64,000 bases of DNA. Origin: Flavobacterium cheongpyeongense. GTDB taxonomy: Bacteria > Bacteroidota > Bacteroidia > Flavobacteriales > Flavobacteriaceae. The translations under genes were made by a program, and so were the position numbers. Shown one piece after another: positions 62,052-64,000 of the stretch. Position 1 is the stretch's first letter; each line of letters starts with the position of its first letter. Under the pieces are notes generated by a model, which saw only the letters and a list, made by a program, of their open reading frames with translations, had not been told where the DNA came from and did no database searches. The DNA lies in assembly GCF_003202435.1 (NCBI RefSeq), contig NZ_QJHK01000001.1, forward strand, positions 1 to 64,000, given 5' to 3'.

Positions 62052-62744
62052 TTAAATGATGGTTTTGAAAATTTTATCCCAAATTGTAAAGTAAAATCCA
62101 TAATTACGGGATTCATTTTTATGATGATCGTTATGGAATTTTGTAGTCGAAATCCATTTTGTAAAATGGTTTTGATACCAGAAGTCAGGGAAAATGTCTT
62201 TTTTCAGATGTCCCAATATTCCGTATGACAAATTTAAAACGAGATAAATAAGGATGCTTAAATAGTTAAACTTTAAAATCGTAATTAAAAGCAGCCAGAT
62301 AAAACCAAACCCCAAAGTTTCTATAGGATGAAGTACATACAAACTATAGACATTGGTTTCAACATGAGTATGATGAAGCCGGTGAATAGGGTTGAACCAT
62401 TTTAAGCGATGGACCAGAACATGAAAAAAGAACATGAAAAAGTCCATTAGTAAAACCAGTAAAAGGGTATCAAAAATGATAAGTTGTACTGATCCTGAAA
62501 AATCTATTTTAACCATGCCTGTATTGTATAATTCAAAACCTGCAATAGTTATAAACGTATTGCAAATCAGAGTAGACAAAACCCATTTGTAATCAGTTCT
62601 TTTCAGTAGTGTATTTTCAAGCTCAATTGCTTTTCCAATTAAAACCGAAATATAGACTAAAGCTAAGTTTTCAATTAAAAAGAAAAGAGAAAGATATAAC
62701 AGATTTAATTCGGATAATTGATCGAGCCAACTTTCAAAAATCAT
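62052..62744 (-). CDS. Sterol desaturase/fatty acid hydroxylase-family protein
   Basis: Membrane di-iron oxygenase. Four predicted helices and the histidine boxes HVLVHR, HRLHHTH and HNDHH, which bind two irons. At 230 residues it has the size of bacterial hydroxylases of fatty acids or carotenoids. Its ATG overlaps the stop of the sirtuin gene by 4 bases (ATGA), so translation is coupled. Substrate unknown. Confidence 0.88.
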   Translation of the reverse strand: MIFESWLDQLSELNLLYLSLFFLIENLALVYISVLIGKAIELENTLLKRTDYKWVLSTLICNTFITIAGFELYNTGMVKIDFSGSVQLIIFDTLLLVLLMDFFMFFFHVLVHRLKWFNPIHRLHHTHVETNVYSLYVLHPIETLGFGFIWLLLITILKFNYLSILIYLVLNLSYGILGHLKKDIFPDFWYQNHFTKWISTTKFHNDHHKNESRNYGFYFTIWDKIFKTII

Positions 62745-63451
62745 TTTTCTTTTTCTAAATTAGATAGCCTTTCTCTTAAATCTGCTACGCCCTCAGAAGC
62801 AAATTTGGCAATCGTTTCTACTTTGTTTTGAATATTCGGAATGGCAATTGGTTTTGGATCAATATAAAAAACCGGCGTAATACTATAGGTATAACTTATC
62901 AATCCTGCAGCAGGATAGACTTGTAATGAAGTACCGATTACGGCAAAATAATCTGCTTCTTCCACAATCTTGATGGCTTCTTCGAGAGCAGGTACTTCTT
63001 CGCCAAACCAAACAATATGTGGTCGCAGCTGATGTCCGTTTTCATCAAAATCTCCGGTGAACAAATCTTCAGTCCAATTTAAAATCAGGTTTTTGTTTTG
63101 AACACTTCTTACTTTTAGCAATTCACCATGCAGATGCAGGACTTTTGTACTTCCGGCGCGTTCGTGCAAATCATCCACATTCTGTGTAATAATATGTACA
63201 TCGAAATCTTTTTCTAATTCGGCTAAAATTTTGTGACCTAAATTGGGTTCAACTTCTTTAAGCTGTTGGCGCCTTTTGTTGTAAAAATCCAAAACCAGTT
63301 CCTGATTTTTACGCCAGCCTTCGGGAGTTGCAACTTCCATAACATCATGACCTTCCCATAAACCATCGCTGTCACGAAAAGTTTTAATACCGCTTTCGGC
63401 ACTAATGCCTGCTCCGGTCAGGACTACTAATTTCCTTTTTATTTTTTGCAT
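62741..63451 (-). CDS. NAD-dependent deacylase (sirtuin) without zinc cysteines
   Basis: Sir2-family protein deacylase. NAD-binding GAGISAESGIKTFRDSDGLW and TQNVDDLHERAG, catalytic His108 (HLHGEL) and GTSLQVYPAAGLI are present. Tyr57 and Arg60 (FYNKRR) match the YxxR pair that binds succinyl- or malonyl-lysine in class III sirtuins. The usual four zinc-binding cysteines are absent; the whole protein has no cysteine. At 236 residues it is otherwise normal. Its stop overlaps the hydroxylase gene start. Confidence 0.92.
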   Translation of the reverse strand: MQKIKRKLVVLTGAGISAESGIKTFRDSDGLWEGHDVMEVATPEGWRKNQELVLDFYNKRRQQLKEVEPNLGHKILAELEKDFDVHIITQNVDDLHERAGSTKVLHLHGELLKVRSVQNKNLILNWTEDLFTGDFDENGHQLRPHIVWFGEEVPALEEAIKIVEEADYFAVIGTSLQVYPAAGLISYTYSITPVFYIDPKPIAIPNIQNKVETIAKFASEGVADLRERLSNLEKEK

Positions 63452-63457
63452 TCTAAA

Positions 63458-64000
63458 TTATTTTGGTAATTGATTTACTTCTAATACCCGCACCATTGTT
63501 GGTTCTGATTTTGCGAGACCTTCGCCATCAACCTGATTTACATTTTGAAGAAAGATATGAAGTTTTTTTTGCTTTTCCCAAAGCGAAATATCATAATTGG
63601 GTTCCCATTCGCCTATTGAGGTTGTGGTTAAATCGGTTACTTTCCAATTGCTTTTCGTATCTAAATTTGTGTAAGCCATTGAGACGCTGTTTTCTCTTTC
63701 ACTGTCTCTGAAAAGCAGGTACAAATAACGATTGTTTTCTTGTTCTTTAATCAACACATCCGGTCTGGAAATCGGAATTTTTTTGGTACCTCCGCCACCA
63801 AGAGAGAAAGGTGCTTTTCTGAAAGCCGTATTTGTTTTTTTCCAGACACCGTTTTCTAAGTAAACAATCTGAAATTGTGGAATATCATTTTCACTCCAGT
63901 AGCTCGCTATATATGGATTTCCTTTATCGTCTGTTGTCATTGATGTTTGGTTGATTAAACCCGATTTTTGCGGAATCTTCCAGGCGTATTCTGCGAAAGC
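63458..64000 (-). CDS. BNR-repeat (BNR_4-like) protein, 5' end outside window
   Basis: The frame is open to the window edge, so the N-terminus is missing; about 181 residues are seen. NQTSMTTDDKGNPYIASYW, ISRPDVLIKEQENNRYLYLLF and TSIGEWEPNYDISLWEKQKK match the C-terminal blades of BNR_4 proteins, propellers often linked to polysaccharide lyases and glycan use. The ATG at 63940 is internal, because coding continues upstream of it. The sirtuin gene starts 6 bases after its stop, so they may be cotranscribed. Confidence 0.8.
   Translation of the reverse strand, partial: AFAEYAWKIPQKSGLINQTSMTTDDKGNPYIASYWSENDIPQFQIVYLENGVWKKTNTAFRKAPFSLGGGGTKKIPISRPDVLIKEQENNRYLYLLFRDSERENSVSMAYTNLDTKSNWKVTDLTTTSIGEWEPNYDISLWEKQKKLHIFLQNVNQVDGEGLAKSEPTMVRVLEVNQLPK

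Noticed and set aside
1..64000. CRISPR arrays, prophage or conjugative modules
   Set aside because: No series of regularly spaced repeats, no Cas proteins, no phage structural, integrase or mobilisation genes were seen on either strand.

Overview
The window is ordinary-looking chromosome from a member of the Flavobacteriaceae, most likely a Flavobacterium. The DNA is AT-rich and start codons lack Shine-Dalgarno sequences. Many genes are preceded by the Bacteroidota -7 promoter box TAnnTTTG. Protein families typical of the group are present: PafA alkaline phosphatase, a long GAPDH, two-subunit methylmalonyl-CoA mutase, a two-repeat DnaJ and a cysteine-free sirtuin. No prophage, conjugative element, CRISPR array or intact transposase was found.

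Layout. 1-310: the 3' end of a ribosomal RNA operon (5S), then tRNA-Phe and tRNA-Leu. 340-2445: a possible decayed gene fragment, secreted phosphatase pafA and a small inverted-repeat element of MITE type. 2446-11533: ald with a divergent Lrp-type regulator, long GAPDH, HtrA protease, then a + strand run dapF, acetyltransferase, mltG, DUF2279 and a lysozyme-fold protein. 11585-21799 (- strand): methylmalonyl-CoA mutase with ftsB and udk, a dienoyl-CoA reductase-like SDR, methionine aminotransferase, a solo TonB C-domain protein, an RsmI-like methylase, a low-molecular-weight phosphatase and dnaA. 21986-29437: thioesterase, YigZ, HAD hydrolase, ribD, acetyltransferase, prmC, FtsX-type permease, hisS and tRNA-Trp. 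29753-37905 (+ strand): grpE-dnaJ, a NatAB-like ABC exporter, a sigma-54 type response regulator without a DNA-binding domain, a single-domain DEAD-box-like protein, a hydrolase, a DUF2007 protein and a Cof phosphatase. 37982-47841: mtaB, several uncharacterised proteins, an ECF sigma/anti-sigma/plug-domain cluster, PPK2 kinase and an outer-membrane protein. 48147-52648: MATE exporter, LprI-like protein and an LTA-synthase-like sulfatase. 52775-64000 (mostly - strand): meaB, an Rrf2/NAD-binding pair, DoxX, a Crp-type regulator divergent from an AEC transporter, 1-Cys peroxiredoxin, Kef-type antiporter, purB, a fatty-acid hydroxylase translationally coupled to a sirtuin, and a BNR-repeat protein cut by the window edge.

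Functional links. meaB (52.8 kb) encodes the chaperone GTPase for the B12-dependent mutase at 11.6-15.1 kb. grpE and dnaJ form a chaperone operon. dapF and mltG serve peptidoglycan synthesis, and ftsB serves division.

Most unusual candidates. (1) The ECF sigma locus at 42604-44558, whose membrane anti-sigma-like protein ends in TonB-receptor plug motifs and is followed by a free secreted plug protein with no barrel. (2) A response regulator and a DEAD-box-like protein, side by side, each lacking the domain that normally completes its function. (3) A sirtuin with no zinc cysteines. (4) Three kinds of small non-coding repeat: a 169-bp MITE-like element, a structured Flavobacterium-type intergenic element, and CAGT/ACTG hairpins sharing an exact 18-bp core. 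All calls come from reading the sequence and remembered family knowledge; no database search was done.
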